From JAFARZ01 sp035651595 (GTDB lineage: Bacteria; Actinomycetota; Actinomycetes; Streptosporangiales; Streptosporangiaceae): DNA of 64,000 bases. The notes under the pieces are model-generated. The model had not been told where the DNA came from. It was given only the letters and a program-made list of their open reading frames with translations, and made no database searches. The stretch lies in assembly GCA_035651595.1 (NCBI GenBank), contig DASRFJ010000237.1, forward strand, positions 1-64,000, in the 5' to 3' direction. Position numbers and translations under genes: made by a program. The number at the start of each line of letters is the position of its first letter. The stretch's first letter is position 1. Below are positions 41,512 to 50,852 of this stretch, one piece after another.

Positions 41512-43187
41512 GACCGTCCCGTCCTTGTGCGCGCCCGGAGCACGGCGCGCAGGTCGCCGCCGTCGGTAAGCGCCAGCACGCCGAGGAACACCGCGAGCAC
41601 GGCCGCGCTGGCGATCAGCGTCACCGCGGCGTTGGGCCAGAAGCCGCCGGCGCGCAGCCCGGCCGACACGCCGAACCCGGCCGCCGCGCCCGCCAGCGCA
41701 CCGCCGAACCCGGCCAGGCCGGCTCGTCCGCAACCGCGCAACGCCGCGCCGACGTCGCCGGTCTCGCTGGCGCGGGAGCGCCGGCCGCGGCGGACCAGCA
41801 CCAGCAGGGCGATCCCGCCGGCGGTCAGGCCGATGCTCGTGCCGCCGCCGAGCGCCGGTACCACCCACGACGCCGGGACCAGCGGGACGATCGCCAGGTC
41901 GGCGACGATCACGGCCAGCCAGCCGCCGCAGACCGCATACGCGGCGGCCCGGTTGCGGCCACTGGCGTACAGCACCCGGGACAGGTTCGCGATCAGGCCG
42001 TAACCGACCAGCCCGGGGGCGAACAGGGCGAGCGCGATCGCGAGCTGCCGTGCGTCCGCGTCGGCATGGGACTCGAAGACCCGCGCGAGCGGGATGGCCA
42101 CGCCGGCCAGGCCGGCCGCGCCCAGCCAGGAGGCGATCAGCACCGCACGGGTCGAGGTCGCGGTCGTGTCGTCGAAGCCGGTGCGCTGCACCTGGGCGGC
42201 GCGCGCCGACAACTCGGGGAACGCGCTGGTCGCGATCGGCACGGCCAGTACCGCGTACGGCAGGAAGAACACGGCCCAGGCGTAGCTGTACAGCACCAGG
42301 CCCGCGCCGCCGGCATCGCGCGAGTTGGCCAGCACGATCACCACCGCGGTGGACGCGTCCTGCGCGATCAGCGTCGCGATGCCGGCCCCGGCCAGCGACC
42401 TGACCCGGCGCGCCACGCCGTCCGGGAACCTCAGCGTCGGGCGGAGCCGCAGGCGCAGCCGGGCCACCGGCACGAGCGGCGTGAGCACCAGCGCCGCGAC
42501 GCCGGCCGTGGTGCCCAGCGCGAGGATCAGCCACTCCGTCGCCGGGATCGCGGGCAGGCCGGCGCCGGTGTACTGACGCCCGGTCCCGCCGAACCAGAGG
42601 TACGCCGCGACCACCACCAGGCTCGACACGACCGGCGCCAGCGCGGGCGCCGCGAACCGGCGATGTGACTGGAGGATGCCGTACAGCACGACGGCCAGAC
42701 CGTACAGCAGGATCTGCGGCGCGAACGCCATCAGCATGTGGCTGCCGGTCGCCACCATGCTTGCCCGCGGGCAGCCGGGCGCGCTGCCGAGCAGCACCGA
42801 CACCAGGGGCTCGGCGATGCCCGCGACGACGGCGCTCACCGGCACGAGCAGCAGTACCGTCCAGGTCAGCAGCGCCGCCGAGGTCTGCCGGCTGCGCTCG
42901 CCGTCCGGGTCACCGGCCAGCACGGGGACCACGACGGCGGTGAGCGCGCCGCCGAGCACGATGTCGTACACGATGTTCGGCACCATGTTGGCCGTGGTGT
43001 ACGCGGTGCCCAGGCACGACGTGCCGACGGTGTGCGCGAACACCAGTTGCCGGCCGGAGCCGACCGCGCGTGCGAGCATGGTGATGGCGCCGATAACAAC
43101 AGCCGCGCGCAGCAACCCCCGGGGGGGCGACCCCCCGGGATCCCCCCGCTTCCGGGGGGAGATCTCCCCCCGGACCCCCCTTATCAC
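41508..43187 (-). CDS. MurJ/MviN-like lipid flippase
   Basis: The 559-residue protein has about 14 hydrophobic segments and MviN features such as LVFAHTVGTSCLGTAYTTANMVPNIVYDIVLGGALTAVVVPVLA, FAPQILLYGLAVVLYGILQSHRRF and VRSLAGAGIATLIAQDASTAVVIVLANS. It would flip a lipid-linked saccharide across the membrane. The N-terminal about 24 residues (GEISPRKRGDPGGSPPRG) are encoded by C/G-tract palindromes and are unlike the family. The GTG start overlaps the preceding MraY-like gene by four bases, as does the downstream glycosyltransferase. Confidence 0.87.
   Translation of the reverse strand: MIRGVRGEISPRKRGDPGGSPPRGLLRAAVVIGAITMLARAVGSGRQLVFAHTVGTSCLGTAYTTANMVPNIVYDIVLGGALTAVVVPVLAGDPDGERSRQTSAALLTWTVLLLVPVSAVVAGIAEPLVSVLLGSAPGCPRASMVATGSHMLMAFAPQILLYGLAVVLYGILQSHRRFAAPALAPVVSSLVVVAAYLWFGGTGRQYTGAGLPAIPATEWLILALGTTAGVAALVLTPLVPVARLRLRLRPTLRFPDGVARRVRSLAGAGIATLIAQDASTAVVIVLANSRDAGGAGLVLYSYAWAVFFLPYAVLAVPIATSAFPELSARAAQVQRTGFDDTTATSTRAVLIASWLGAAGLAGVAIPLARVFESHADADARQLAIALALFAPGLVGYGLIANLSRVLYASGRNRAAAYAVCGGWLAVIVADLAIVPLVPASWVVPALGGGTSIGLTAGGIALLVLVRRGRRSRASETGDVGAALRGCGRAGLAGFGGALAGAAAGFGVSAGLRAGGFWPNAAVTLIASAAVLAVFLGVLALTDGGDLRAVLRARTRTGRS
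43116..43180. repeat. Cluster of C/G homopolymer palindromes inside the MurJ-like gene start
   Basis: Seven runs of five to seven identical C or G bases occur in 65 bases. They include a perfect 22-bp palindrome at 43152-43173 centred on AGATCT. Read on the minus strand it begins GGGGGGTCCGGGGGG, the same order as the element at the XDH 3' end. It codes for the first residues of the flippase. Confidence 0.75.
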
Positions 43188-44059
43188 TCCTCTGGCGTGG
43201 CGGGCACCGGGATCTTCACCGGCGGGTGCGGCGCCGGCGGACGGCGGCCGAGCATGTCGAGCCGGTGCAGCGCGGGCGTGCGCGCGATCACCTTGGTGAA
43301 GCTCACCTTCTCGCTCGCCGCGGTCAGGCCGGCGATGCCGGCCAGCAGCGCGAGCCTGGCGGGCCGGGGCAGCGTGACGGCGGCCGCGGCGCCGAGCATC
43401 GCGCCGAGCGCGTTGGCACCGCAGTCACCGAGCATGGCGGACTCCCCCAGGTCCTCGGGCAGCAGCGCCACGGCCGCGCCGAGCGGGGCGGCGGTCGCCG
43501 CCATCGCGGCGGCGGCGTCCGGGCCCGCCAGCGCGCTGATCAGCCCGGCCGAGCCGATCGTGACCTTGATGGCGCGTCCCGGCCGCAGGTCGAACAGGTT
43601 CAGCAGGTTCGCGCCGCCCGCGATGAGGCCGGCGTTGATGACCACGTCGGCAGGTGGGCCGCCGGCCATCACGCCGCTCACCAGACCGGTCGCGCCGATG
43701 CCGCCGAGCTTGACCGCTCCGGTGGTGACCTCGCCGGCCAGCAGCGCGCTGATGTGCCCGCGGAAACCGCGCCGGTCCCCCGACCCGCGCAGGTCGTCAT
43801 ACGCCCCGAAGACCGCCGCGCCAGCACCCGCCACGGCGATCGCCGGATGCGCCGCGAGCGACCCCAGCATGGCACCGGCCGCGACGGCCGGGCCTTCCAG
43901 CAGCGTGACCGGCTCGCCGCGATGGTTGGTCCGCGACCAGAGCTTGGTTCCGCCCGGTGCGCGCCGGTTCAGCAGCGCGTACGCGGCGCGCGCGGCACCC
44001 GCTGCGGCGAACCCGCCCACCACGGCGGCGACAAGCTGTCCGCCTGCGCGGCCGCTCAT
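43184..44059 (-). CDS. MraY/WecA-like glycosyl-1-phosphate transferase homologue
   Basis: The 291-residue polytopic protein resembles the PNPT superfamily: AVFGAYDDLRGSGDRRGFRGHISALLAGEVTTGAVKLGGIG (DD and GH...K motif), NLLNLFDLRPGRAIKV in place of the NxxNxxDGxDG motif, and AMLGDCGANALGAMLG. It is shorter than MraY (about 320-360 residues) and lacks the HxH cytoplasmic motif, so activity may be altered or lost. It overlaps steB and the MurJ-like gene by four bases each. Confidence 0.75.
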   Translation of the reverse strand: MSGRAGGQLVAAVVGGFAAAGAARAAYALLNRRAPGGTKLWSRTNHRGEPVTLLEGPAVAAGAMLGSLAAHPAIAVAGAGAAVFGAYDDLRGSGDRRGFRGHISALLAGEVTTGAVKLGGIGATGLVSGVMAGGPPADVVINAGLIAGGANLLNLFDLRPGRAIKVTIGSAGLISALAGPDAAAAMAATAAPLGAAVALLPEDLGESAMLGDCGANALGAMLGAAAAVTLPRPARLALLAGIAGLTAASEKVSFTKVIARTPALHRLDMLGRRPPAPHPPVKIPVPATPEE

Positions 44060-45099
44060 TTCTTCGGCTTCTTGGACGGGTCCGTGGACGGCGACGAGCT
44101 CGCCGATGCGGTGGCCGACGGGCTCGGCGTGATGCTCGGATCCGGCGAGCCGCTGTCGATCCCGTAGCTGCCGGCCGAGCCGCCGCTCAGTTCCACGAGC
44201 AGCGTCTCCATGGCCACGATCTGGCCGCGCAAGGTGTCGGCGTCGTCGACGGTGGATACCTGGCTGGCCACCCCGGTGCCGCGCAGCACAGCGATCGGGC
44301 TGCCCGCGACCGACCCGGCCGCCGACCCGACCACCACGGTCGGCGTGTTGTTGACCTTGGCCAGCGCCTGGGTGAACGGGCCGAGGTACTGGGCCAGATT
44401 GTCCGCGCTGCCGTCGGCGGGAATTGTCTGCGGAGTCACAATGACGGCAAGCGTAGCCTGCTGGGCGGACACGCCGCCGTTGGTCTGCAGGAAACCTGCC
44501 CCTGCGTAGGACTGCAGTGCGGACTGCGCGTCGGTCGACGTCGTCGTGGTGGAGTCCGACTGCTCCGTGCCGCCGGACGCGACCGCCTTGGTCAGGATCT
44601 CGCTGGCCAGCACCGTCGCCGCGCCCGCCTGCGGGCTGGCGGAACTGCTGTCCAGCTGGATCCCGGCACTCTGCGCCAGCGACGAGTTCATCGAGATCAG
44701 CGTGTCCGCCGTCGTGTTGCTGCCGTCGAAGAACTTGTTCGTGAGGTTGATCTGGTCGGTGACCGTGGCACCGGCCACCCTGGCCGCCGCGATGATGCCG
44801 CTGACCACGCTCGGCTGGGCGCCAGGCTCAGCGATGATCGCTATCCGCTGGTCCGTCAGCTTGCCGGCCAGCAATTGGGTCTCGTTCGCCTGGATGAACT
44901 CGTCGTCGGCGTTGGCTTCCTGCTCAAGCTGCGCGCGCTGACTGCTGACGTTCGCCAGCTGGCCCTGCAACGAGGACGTGGTGTGGCTCAAGATGTTGTA
45001 GACCGGCCCCTGGAGCTCGGTGGAGCCGAGCACGATGCCAATTGCCAGCGCGAGAAAGACCGCGACGATGGACACAAGGTGGTAGCGAAAATCAATCAC
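44056..45099 (-). CDS. steB: SteB/MctB-like membrane-anchored protein
   Basis: The 347-residue protein has one N-terminal transmembrane helix (FRYHLVSIVAVFLALAIGIVLGSTELQGP), a coiled-coil stretch (LQGQLANVSSQRAQLEQEANADDEF) and an extracytoplasmic domain, with a low-complexity Ser/Pro/Lys tail. This matches Mycobacterium Rv1698 (MctB) and corynebacterial SteB, which binds SteA and promotes daughter-cell separation. It starts at a GTG six bases after steA. Confidence 0.85.
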   Translation of the reverse strand: MIDFRYHLVSIVAVFLALAIGIVLGSTELQGPVYNILSHTTSSLQGQLANVSSQRAQLEQEANADDEFIQANETQLLAGKLTDQRIAIIAEPGAQPSVVSGIIAAARVAGATVTDQINLTNKFFDGSNTTADTLISMNSSLAQSAGIQLDSSSASPQAGAATVLASEILTKAVASGGTEQSDSTTTTSTDAQSALQSYAGAGFLQTNGGVSAQQATLAVIVTPQTIPADGSADNLAQYLGPFTQALAKVNNTPTVVVGSAAGSVAGSPIAVLRGTGVASQVSTVDDADTLRGQIVAMETLLVELSGGSAGSYGIDSGSPDPSITPSPSATASASSSPSTDPSKKPKK

Positions 45100-45105
45100 G
45101 TGGTT

Positions 45106-46293
45106 TTATCCGGTCAGCCAGTAGGTAAACGAATGCCAGGTCGCCTCGAAGTATCTGAGCAGCACGGCCCCGGCCGGTGAGAACGCCACCGCCACGGCAA
45201 TCGTCGCCGCCGCCGCCAGCACCATCACCAGCAGAGACCACCCAGAGATACGACTCTGATACAACTGGTGAACGCCCCGGGCGTTCACCAGCTTCCCGCC
45301 GACCCGCAGGTGCGTGATGAACGTGCTGGCCATGCCCGGGCGGCCCTTGTCCAGGAACTCCTCGAGCGTCCAGTGCGTCCCGACCACCACGATCAGGCTG
45401 GCCCCCCTGGCGTCGGCCACCAGCAGCGCGATGTCCTCGCTGGTGCCCGCCGCCGGACAGGCGGTCGCCTCGAGACCGAGCTCGCGCACCCTGGCCATGC
45501 CGGGCGCCCGCCCGTCCGGGTACGCGTGCACGATCAACTCGGCGCCGCAGCGCAGCGCCTCGTCCGAGACCGAGTCCATGTCGCCGAAGATCGCGTCCGG
45601 CTGATAGCCGACCTCCAGCAGCGCGTCGGCACCGCCGTCCACCGCGACCATCACCGGCTTGAACTCACGGATGTACGGGCGCAGCGCGGCCAGGTCCTCG
45701 CGGTAGTGATAGCCGCGGACGACGACCAGCACGTGGCGGCCCGACATCTCGGTTTCCATCTCGGGCACCGGAATGCCCTCGGTGAGCATGTCGTGCTCGC
45801 GCCGCAAGAATTCCAGCGTGTTCGCGGCGAACGCCTCGATCTGGACCGAGACCATGCTCTTGGCCTCGGCCATCGCGGCCCCCACCGTGTCCCGGGTGAG
45901 CGGCGTCCCCTTGGCGACGACCAGATCCCCGAGGTACAGCGTCTCGTTGTCCAGCCGGACCGCTGCGCCGTCGGTGACCTTGGCGAGCACGTCGGTCCCG
46001 CAGTCGTCCACGACCGGAATGCCGGCGTCCAGCAGCAGTTGCGGGCCCAGGTTCGGGTACCGGCCGGTGATGCTGCGCGCGCAGTTGATCACCGCGACGA
46101 CCTTGCGGTTGATCAGCTCCTCTGCGCTGACCCGGTCCAGGTCAGCGTGATCGATGATGGCGATCTCGCCCGGATTGAGACGCTTAGTGATGTTCTTCGT
46201 CCGGCGATCCACCCGCGCGACAGCGGCAATACCGGGTGGCTCTTCAGCCTTCTCCCGGTTTACCAGCGGAATCTTCACGGGCGGCACCTTCAT
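45106..46293 (-). CDS. steA: SteA-like cytokinetic protein
   Basis: The 395-residue protein is the homologue of Rv1697/SteA: KNITKRLNPGEIAIIDHADLDRVSAEELINRKVVAVINCARSITGRYPNLGP at the N-terminus, a thiamin-pyrophosphokinase-like core (VAVDGGADALLEVGYQPDAIFGDMDSVSD), and a C-terminal transmembrane segment (GWSLLVMVLAAAATIAVAVAFSPAGAV). In corynebacteria SteA localises to the division site and acts with SteB in cell separation. In mycobacteria it directly follows recN; here recN is 13 kb away. Confidence 0.88.
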   Translation of the reverse strand: MKVPPVKIPLVNREKAEEPPGIAAVARVDRRTKNITKRLNPGEIAIIDHADLDRVSAEELINRKVVAVINCARSITGRYPNLGPQLLLDAGIPVVDDCGTDVLAKVTDGAAVRLDNETLYLGDLVVAKGTPLTRDTVGAAMAEAKSMVSVQIEAFAANTLEFLRREHDMLTEGIPVPEMETEMSGRHVLVVVRGYHYREDLAALRPYIREFKPVMVAVDGGADALLEVGYQPDAIFGDMDSVSDEALRCGAELIVHAYPDGRAPGMARVRELGLEATACPAAGTSEDIALLVADARGASLIVVVGTHWTLEEFLDKGRPGMASTFITHLRVGGKLVNARGVHQLYQSRISGWSLLVMVLAAAATIAVAVAFSPAGAVLLRYFEATWHSFTYWLTG

Positions 46294-46484
46294 CGAGTTC
46301 CATACTGCCAGACCCGACCCGCCTGAACCGCCAGGTTAGTGATTACGGCGTGTTATGCGTCTGGTTGATTTCAGCGACCTGGTTTCACGCGCGTGTGCAA
46401 GCTACCACCTCAACCTGAAGATTCGCTCCGAGCGAACGGGGGCCTGACCCGGCCGTGCGGTAACCATCGGATAAAGTTGCGATT

Positions 46485-47753
46485 GTGGACGAAGCGGAAC
46501 CGCTGACGGAAAGAGAGGCGGAGGCTCACGTCCGGGGGATCTGTTTCAAAACAGGCCCACCGGAACGGGTGGGTGTCGAGCTTGAGTGGCTAGTGCGGGA
46601 TCGCCGCGACCCCGCCGCGCCGGTAGCACCGCACCGAGTGACGCAGGCGCTGGCCGGTCTGGGCGCGGCCAACGGGGATGAACATCCGGGGGAAGCAGTC
46701 AAGGCCGTTCTGAATAAAGCCTTGATTACGGTGGAGCCGGGCGGTCAGCTGGAGCTGAGCTCAGCACCCGCGGACAGCCTTGGCGATCTTGTCGATGTGA
46801 CGATGCGGGACCTGGCCGCGTTGCGTGACGCGATGGCGACGGTCGGCCTGGAGCTGTGCGGCTACGGGCTTGACCCGCTGCGGCTACCCGAGCGGGTGCT
46901 GAACCTGCCGCGGTATGCCGCGATGGAACGGTTCTTCGACCGGGACGGCCCGTGGGGCCGTCAGATGATGTGCGGCACCGCGTCGGTGCAGGTTTGCGTC
47001 GACGCCGGGGACGAGGGCACGGGTCAGTCCGGATACCGCTCTCGGTGGCAGTTGCTGCACACGATCGGCCCGGTGCTGGTATCCGCGTTCGCGAACTCCC
47101 CGCTCCGCGACGGGCGCCCGACCGGCTGGCAGTCCGCGCGACAGCAGGTGTGGTCAAACCTGGATCCGGGACGCACCCGCGCGCCCGAGGCGGACGGCGA
47201 CCCGCGGGAAGCCTGGACGGCCTACGCGCTGGACGCCGAGGTGATGTGCGTTCGCGACCCGGACTCCGCCGACTGGACGGCGCCGGAGGGGCTGACGTTC
47301 CGCGAGTGGCTGCGCGCGCCGGCCAGGCTGCGCCAGCCGACCGCCGATGACCTTGAGTATCACCTGTCGACCTTGTTCCCCCCGGTCCGTCCGCGCGGGC
47401 ACATGGAGCTGCGGATGATCGACGCGCAGCCGGGTGACGGGTGGGTCGTTCCCGCCGCCGTCGTGTCCGCGCTGGCCGGCGACCCGGTGGCGGCCGACAC
47501 TGTGCTCGATGCGACAGAGCCGGTGTGGGCCGAGCAGGACGGCGACCCGTGGCTGCGCGCGGCCCGGCACGGGCCCCGCGACCCGGGGCTGAGCCGGGCC
47601 AGCAAGCGTTGCTTCGAGGCCGCGGGGGCGGCCCTGAGCCGAGCCGGGACGCCCGCGGCGATCCTGCGGGCAGTCGACGAATTCACCGAGCGGTACGTGG
47701 CGCAAGACCGATGTCCAGCCGACGACCAACTGGAGGAAGGCAACCATGACTGA
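46485..47753 (+). CDS. egtA: Glutamate-cysteine ligase EgtA
   Basis: The 422-residue GCS2-type ATP-dependent ligase forms gamma-glutamylcysteine for ergothioneine. Conserved blocks are GVELEWLV, ITVEPGGQLELSSAPADSLGDL, RMMCGTASVQVCVDAGD-like QMMCGTASVQV, and HMELRMIDAQPGDGWVVPAAVV. The GTG at 46485 is the likely start. It overlaps egtB by eight bases and is divergent from steA with 191 bases between, which hold the egt promoter region. Confidence 0.92.
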   Translation: MDEAEPLTEREAEAHVRGICFKTGPPERVGVELEWLVRDRRDPAAPVAPHRVTQALAGLGAANGDEHPGEAVKAVLNKALITVEPGGQLELSSAPADSLGDLVDVTMRDLAALRDAMATVGLELCGYGLDPLRLPERVLNLPRYAAMERFFDRDGPWGRQMMCGTASVQVCVDAGDEGTGQSGYRSRWQLLHTIGPVLVSAFANSPLRDGRPTGWQSARQQVWSNLDPGRTRAPEADGDPREAWTAYALDAEVMCVRDPDSADWTAPEGLTFREWLRAPARLRQPTADDLEYHLSTLFPPVRPRGHMELRMIDAQPGDGWVVPAAVVSALAGDPVAADTVLDATEPVWAEQDGDPWLRAARHGPRDPGLSRASKRCFEAAGAALSRAGTPAAILRAVDEFTERYVAQDRCPADDQLEEGNHD

Positions 47754-49065
47754 ACTCAGGGATCGTATCGTCACCGAGCTCACCGCCGCCAGAGGCCGCA
47801 CCACGCTGCTGACCGATGCCGTCGACGAGGCCGATCTGGTGCGCCAGCACTCGCCGTTGATGTCGCCCCTTGTCTGGGACCTCGCGCACATCGCCAACCA
47901 GGAAGAGCTGTGGCTGCTGCGCGAGGTCGGCGGGCGCGAGCCGATGCGCCCGGAGATCGATCCGCTGTATGACGCGTTCGAGCACCCGCGGTCCGAACGG
48001 CCGACGCTGCCGCTGCTGCCGCCGGCCGAAGCCCGCGCCTACGGCCACGAGGTGCGCGGTCGGGTGCTCGACCTGCTGGCCCGGGCCCGCTTCGACGGCG
48101 GCGCGGGCACGCGGCTGCTCGAGGACGGTTTCGCGTTCGGCATGATCGCGCAGCACGAGACGCAGCACGACGAGACCATGCTGATCACCCATCAGCTCAG
48201 GAAAGGCCCCGCGGTGCTGACCGCGGGGATGCCGGCTCCGGCACCGGCGGACGCGCTGCGGCTGCCGTCGGAGGTGCTGGTGCCGGGCGGCCCGTTCACG
48301 ATGGGGACCTCGGCGGATCCGTGGGCGCTGGACAACGAGCGGCCGGCGCACACCGTGACCGTGCCGGGTTTCTACATCGACACCACGCCGGTGACCTGCG
48401 GCGCATACGCCGAATTCATCGCGGACGGCGGCTACGACGACCCGCGCTGGTGGACCGGCTCGGGCTGGGCGCACCGGCAGCGGGCCGGGCTTTCCGCGCC
48501 GTTGTACTGGCAGCCGGATGGCAGGCAATGGGTACGGTCGGTGTTCGGCACGATCGAGCCGATCGCGCCGGCCGAGCCGGTCCTGCACGTGAGCTGGTAC
48601 GAGGCCGACGCGTATGCCCGGTGGGCCGGCCGGCGGCTGCCGACCGAGGCCGAGTGGGAGAAGGCGGCACGGTTCGACCCGGCGACCGGCTTGTCGCTGC
48701 GCTATCCGTGGGGCGACGCGGAGCCGACGCCGGAGCTGGCGAACCTCGGCCAGGAGTTCCTGCGCCCGGCGCCGGCCGGCTCGTACCCGGCGGGTGCGGC
48801 GCCGTGCGGTGCCCGGCAGCTCATCGGCGACGTCTGGGAGTGGACGAGCTCGGACTTCCTGCCCTATCCCGGGTTCGCCGTCTGGCCGTACCCGGAGTAC
48901 TCCAAGGTGTTTTTCGGCCCCGAGTACAAGGTGCTCCGCGGCGGCTCGTTCGCGGTCAGCCCGGTGGCCTGCCGCGGCACGTTCCGGAACTGGGATTACC
49001 CGATCCGGCGGCAGATCTTCTCCGGGTTCCGCACCGCGCGGTCAGCTGACGTGGAGGCTGCCTGA
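47746..49065 (+). CDS. egtB: Hercynylcysteine sulfoxide synthase EgtB
   Basis: The 439-residue non-haem iron enzyme couples gamma-glutamylcysteine to hercynine using oxygen. It has an N-terminal DinB-like domain with DLAHIANQEELWLLREVGG and the iron-binding HETQHDETML, and a C-terminal FGE-sulfatase domain (VPGGPFTMGTSADPWALDNERPAHTVTVPGFYIDTTPVT; WEWTSSDF; VLRGGSFAVSPVACRGTFRNWDYPIRRQIFSGFR). Length is normal. It lies between egtA (8-base overlap) and egtC (2-base gap). Confidence 0.95.
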   Translation: MTELRDRIVTELTAARGRTTLLTDAVDEADLVRQHSPLMSPLVWDLAHIANQEELWLLREVGGREPMRPEIDPLYDAFEHPRSERPTLPLLPPAEARAYGHEVRGRVLDLLARARFDGGAGTRLLEDGFAFGMIAQHETQHDETMLITHQLRKGPAVLTAGMPAPAPADALRLPSEVLVPGGPFTMGTSADPWALDNERPAHTVTVPGFYIDTTPVTCGAYAEFIADGGYDDPRWWTGSGWAHRQRAGLSAPLYWQPDGRQWVRSVFGTIEPIAPAEPVLHVSWYEADAYARWAGRRLPTEAEWEKAARFDPATGLSLRYPWGDAEPTPELANLGQEFLRPAPAGSYPAGAAPCGARQLIGDVWEWTSSDFLPYPGFAVWPYPEYSKVFFGPEYKVLRGGSFAVSPVACRGTFRNWDYPIRRQIFSGFRTARSADVEAA

Positions 49066-49067
49066 AA

Positions 49068-49832
49068 ATGTGCCGGCATCTGGCTTATCTCGGACCGCGG
49101 GTCTCGCTGCGGTCGGTGCTGATCGATCCGCCGCACGGCCTGTACCGGCAATCGTGGGCGGCGCGGCGGCAGCGGTTCGGCACGGTGAACGCGGACGGGT
49201 TCGGCGTCGGCTGGTATGCCGACGGTGACCCGCGGCCGGCCCGTTACCGGCGGGCGGCCCCGATCTGGGCGGACGAGTCGTTCGCGGACGTGGCACGCGT
49301 GACGCGCAGCGGCGCGGTGCTCGCCGCCGTCCGGTCCGCGACCGATGGCACCGGCTACGGCCAGGAGTCGGTGGCACCGTTCACCGCGGACGGCTGGCTG
49401 TTCAGCCACAACGGGCGCGTCAACGGCTGGCCGGCGTCGGTCGCCGCGGTGGCCGCCACGCTGCCGGCCACGGCCCTGCTCGACCTGGACGCGCGGGTGG
49501 ACTCGGCGCTGCTGTGGGCGCTGGTGCTGCACCGGATCCGGCTGGGCATGACGGCCGCCGACGCGCTGTGCGACACGGTCGCCGTGCTGTCGTCGGCGGG
49601 CGTGTCGGGCCGGTTCAACATGCTGCTGACCGACGGCCGGGAAATCGCGGCGAGCTGTTCCGGCGACACCCTGTGCTACCGAGCGACGGACGGCGCGGTT
49701 GTGGTCGCCTCGGAGCCGGGAGACGACGAGCTTGGCTGGACCGACGTGCCGGACGGCAGCGTGCTCACCGCGAGCGCGGTTGGCGTGACCGTGTCGTCCC
49801 TCACCATGGACGGAAGGATCTCAAGCCGGTGA
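49068..49832 (+). CDS. egtC: Gamma-glutamyl hydrolase EgtC
   Basis: The 254-residue class II glutamine amidotransferase-like enzyme begins MCRHLAYLG with the N-terminal nucleophile cysteine exposed after Met removal, then NADGFGVGWY and LFSHNGRVNGW. It removes the glutamyl group from the EgtB product. The stop overlaps the egtD GTG by four bases (GTGA). Confidence 0.95.
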   Translation: MCRHLAYLGPRVSLRSVLIDPPHGLYRQSWAARRQRFGTVNADGFGVGWYADGDPRPARYRRAAPIWADESFADVARVTRSGAVLAAVRSATDGTGYGQESVAPFTADGWLFSHNGRVNGWPASVAAVAATLPATALLDLDARVDSALLWALVLHRIRLGMTAADALCDTVAVLSSAGVSGRFNMLLTDGREIAASCSGDTLCYRATDGAVVVASEPGDDELGWTDVPDGSVLTASAVGVTVSSLTMDGRISSR

Positions 49833-50839
49833 CCACCATCGACCGGCGGCTGCCCGCCGGATTCCTGGAATCCGCCCTGCGCGCCGACGCCCTGGCGGGC
49901 CTGTCCGCTACGCCCAAGTCGCTGCCGCCCAAGTGGTTCTACGACGCGGCCGGCAGCGCCCTGTTCGAGAAGATCACCGAGTTGCCCGAGTACTACCCGA
50001 CCCGCGCGGAGCGCGCGATCCTCACCTCGGCCGCCGCGGAGATCGCGTCGCTGACCGGGGCACGGACGCTTGTCGAGCTGGGCTCCGGTTCGTCGGAGAA
50101 GACCCGGCTGCTGCTGTCCGCGCTGCGGGACGCGGGCCCGCTGCGCTGCTACGTCCCGGTGGATGTGAGCGAACCGGCCCTGGTCATGGCCGCGGAGTCG
50201 CTGGTCGCGGAGTATCCGGGGCTGGACGTGCGGGCGGTCGTGTCCGACTTCGAGGAGCACCTCGGGCTGCCCGCCCCCGGCGAGGCGCCGGTCCCCCGGC
50301 TGGTGGCCTTCCTCGGCAGCACGATCGGCAACCTGGTCCCGTCGGAACGAGCGCGCTTCCTCGGTCGCGTGCGCGCCGCGCTGCGGCCCGGCGACAGTTT
50401 CCTGCTCGGCACCGACCTGGTGAAGTCGCCGGCCGCGCTGGTTGCCGCCTATGACGACGACTCCGGGGTGACCGCGGCGTTCAACAAGAACGTGCTCGCG
50501 GTGCTGAACGCCGAACTCGGCGCGGACTTCGACCTGGATCAGTTCGAGCACGTCGCGTTGTGGGACCCGGCGGCAGAGTGGATCGAGATGCGGCTGCGAT
50601 CGCTTGAGGCGCAGACGGTCCGGGTGCCGGGCATCGGGCTCGAGGTCGAGTTCGCGGACGGCGAGGAGATGCGCACCGAGGTATCCGCCAAGTTCCGCCG
50701 CTCCGGTGTCGCCGCCGAACTGGCCGCCGCCGGGTTCGAGATGCGGTCCTGGTGGACCGATCCGGCCGGACAGTTCGGCCTGTCCTTGTCCGTCCCCGCG
50801 TCCGCGTCCGCGACCGCGTCCGCGTCCGCGTCCGCCTAG
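49829..50839 (+). CDS. egtD: Histidine N-alpha-trimethyltransferase EgtD
   Basis: The 336-residue SAM enzyme makes hercynine from histidine. Conserved parts are PPKWFYDAAGSALFEKITELPEYYPTRAERAIL, the SAM motif TLVELGSGSSEKTRLLL, VPVDVSEPAL, FLGSTIGNLVPSERARFL and the histidine-binding AFNKNVLAVLNAELGADFDLDQFEHVA. The last 13 residues (ASASATASASASA) come from a six-copy GCGTCC tract and extend beyond the usual EgtD end. No egtE-type PLP lyase follows. Confidence 0.95.
   Translation: MTTIDRRLPAGFLESALRADALAGLSATPKSLPPKWFYDAAGSALFEKITELPEYYPTRAERAILTSAAAEIASLTGARTLVELGSGSSEKTRLLLSALRDAGPLRCYVPVDVSEPALVMAAESLVAEYPGLDVRAVVSDFEEHLGLPAPGEAPVPRLVAFLGSTIGNLVPSERARFLGRVRAALRPGDSFLLGTDLVKSPAALVAAYDDDSGVTAAFNKNVLAVLNAELGADFDLDQFEHVALWDPAAEWIEMRLRSLEAQTVRVPGIGLEVEFADGEEMRTEVSAKFRRSGVAAELAAAGFEMRSWWTDPAGQFGLSLSVPASASATASASASA
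50798..50833. repeat. GCGTCC hexamer microsatellite at the egtD 3' end
   Basis: Six head-to-tail GCGTCC units (the third is GCGACC) encode alternating Ala-Ser/Thr at the EgtD C-terminus just before the stop. Confidence 0.9.
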
Positions 50840-50852
50840 CCGGCCGCGGTCT

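Noticed and set aside
46294..46484. A riboswitch ahead of egtA
   Set aside because: No strong paired structure or known aptamer motif is visible in the 191-base gap.
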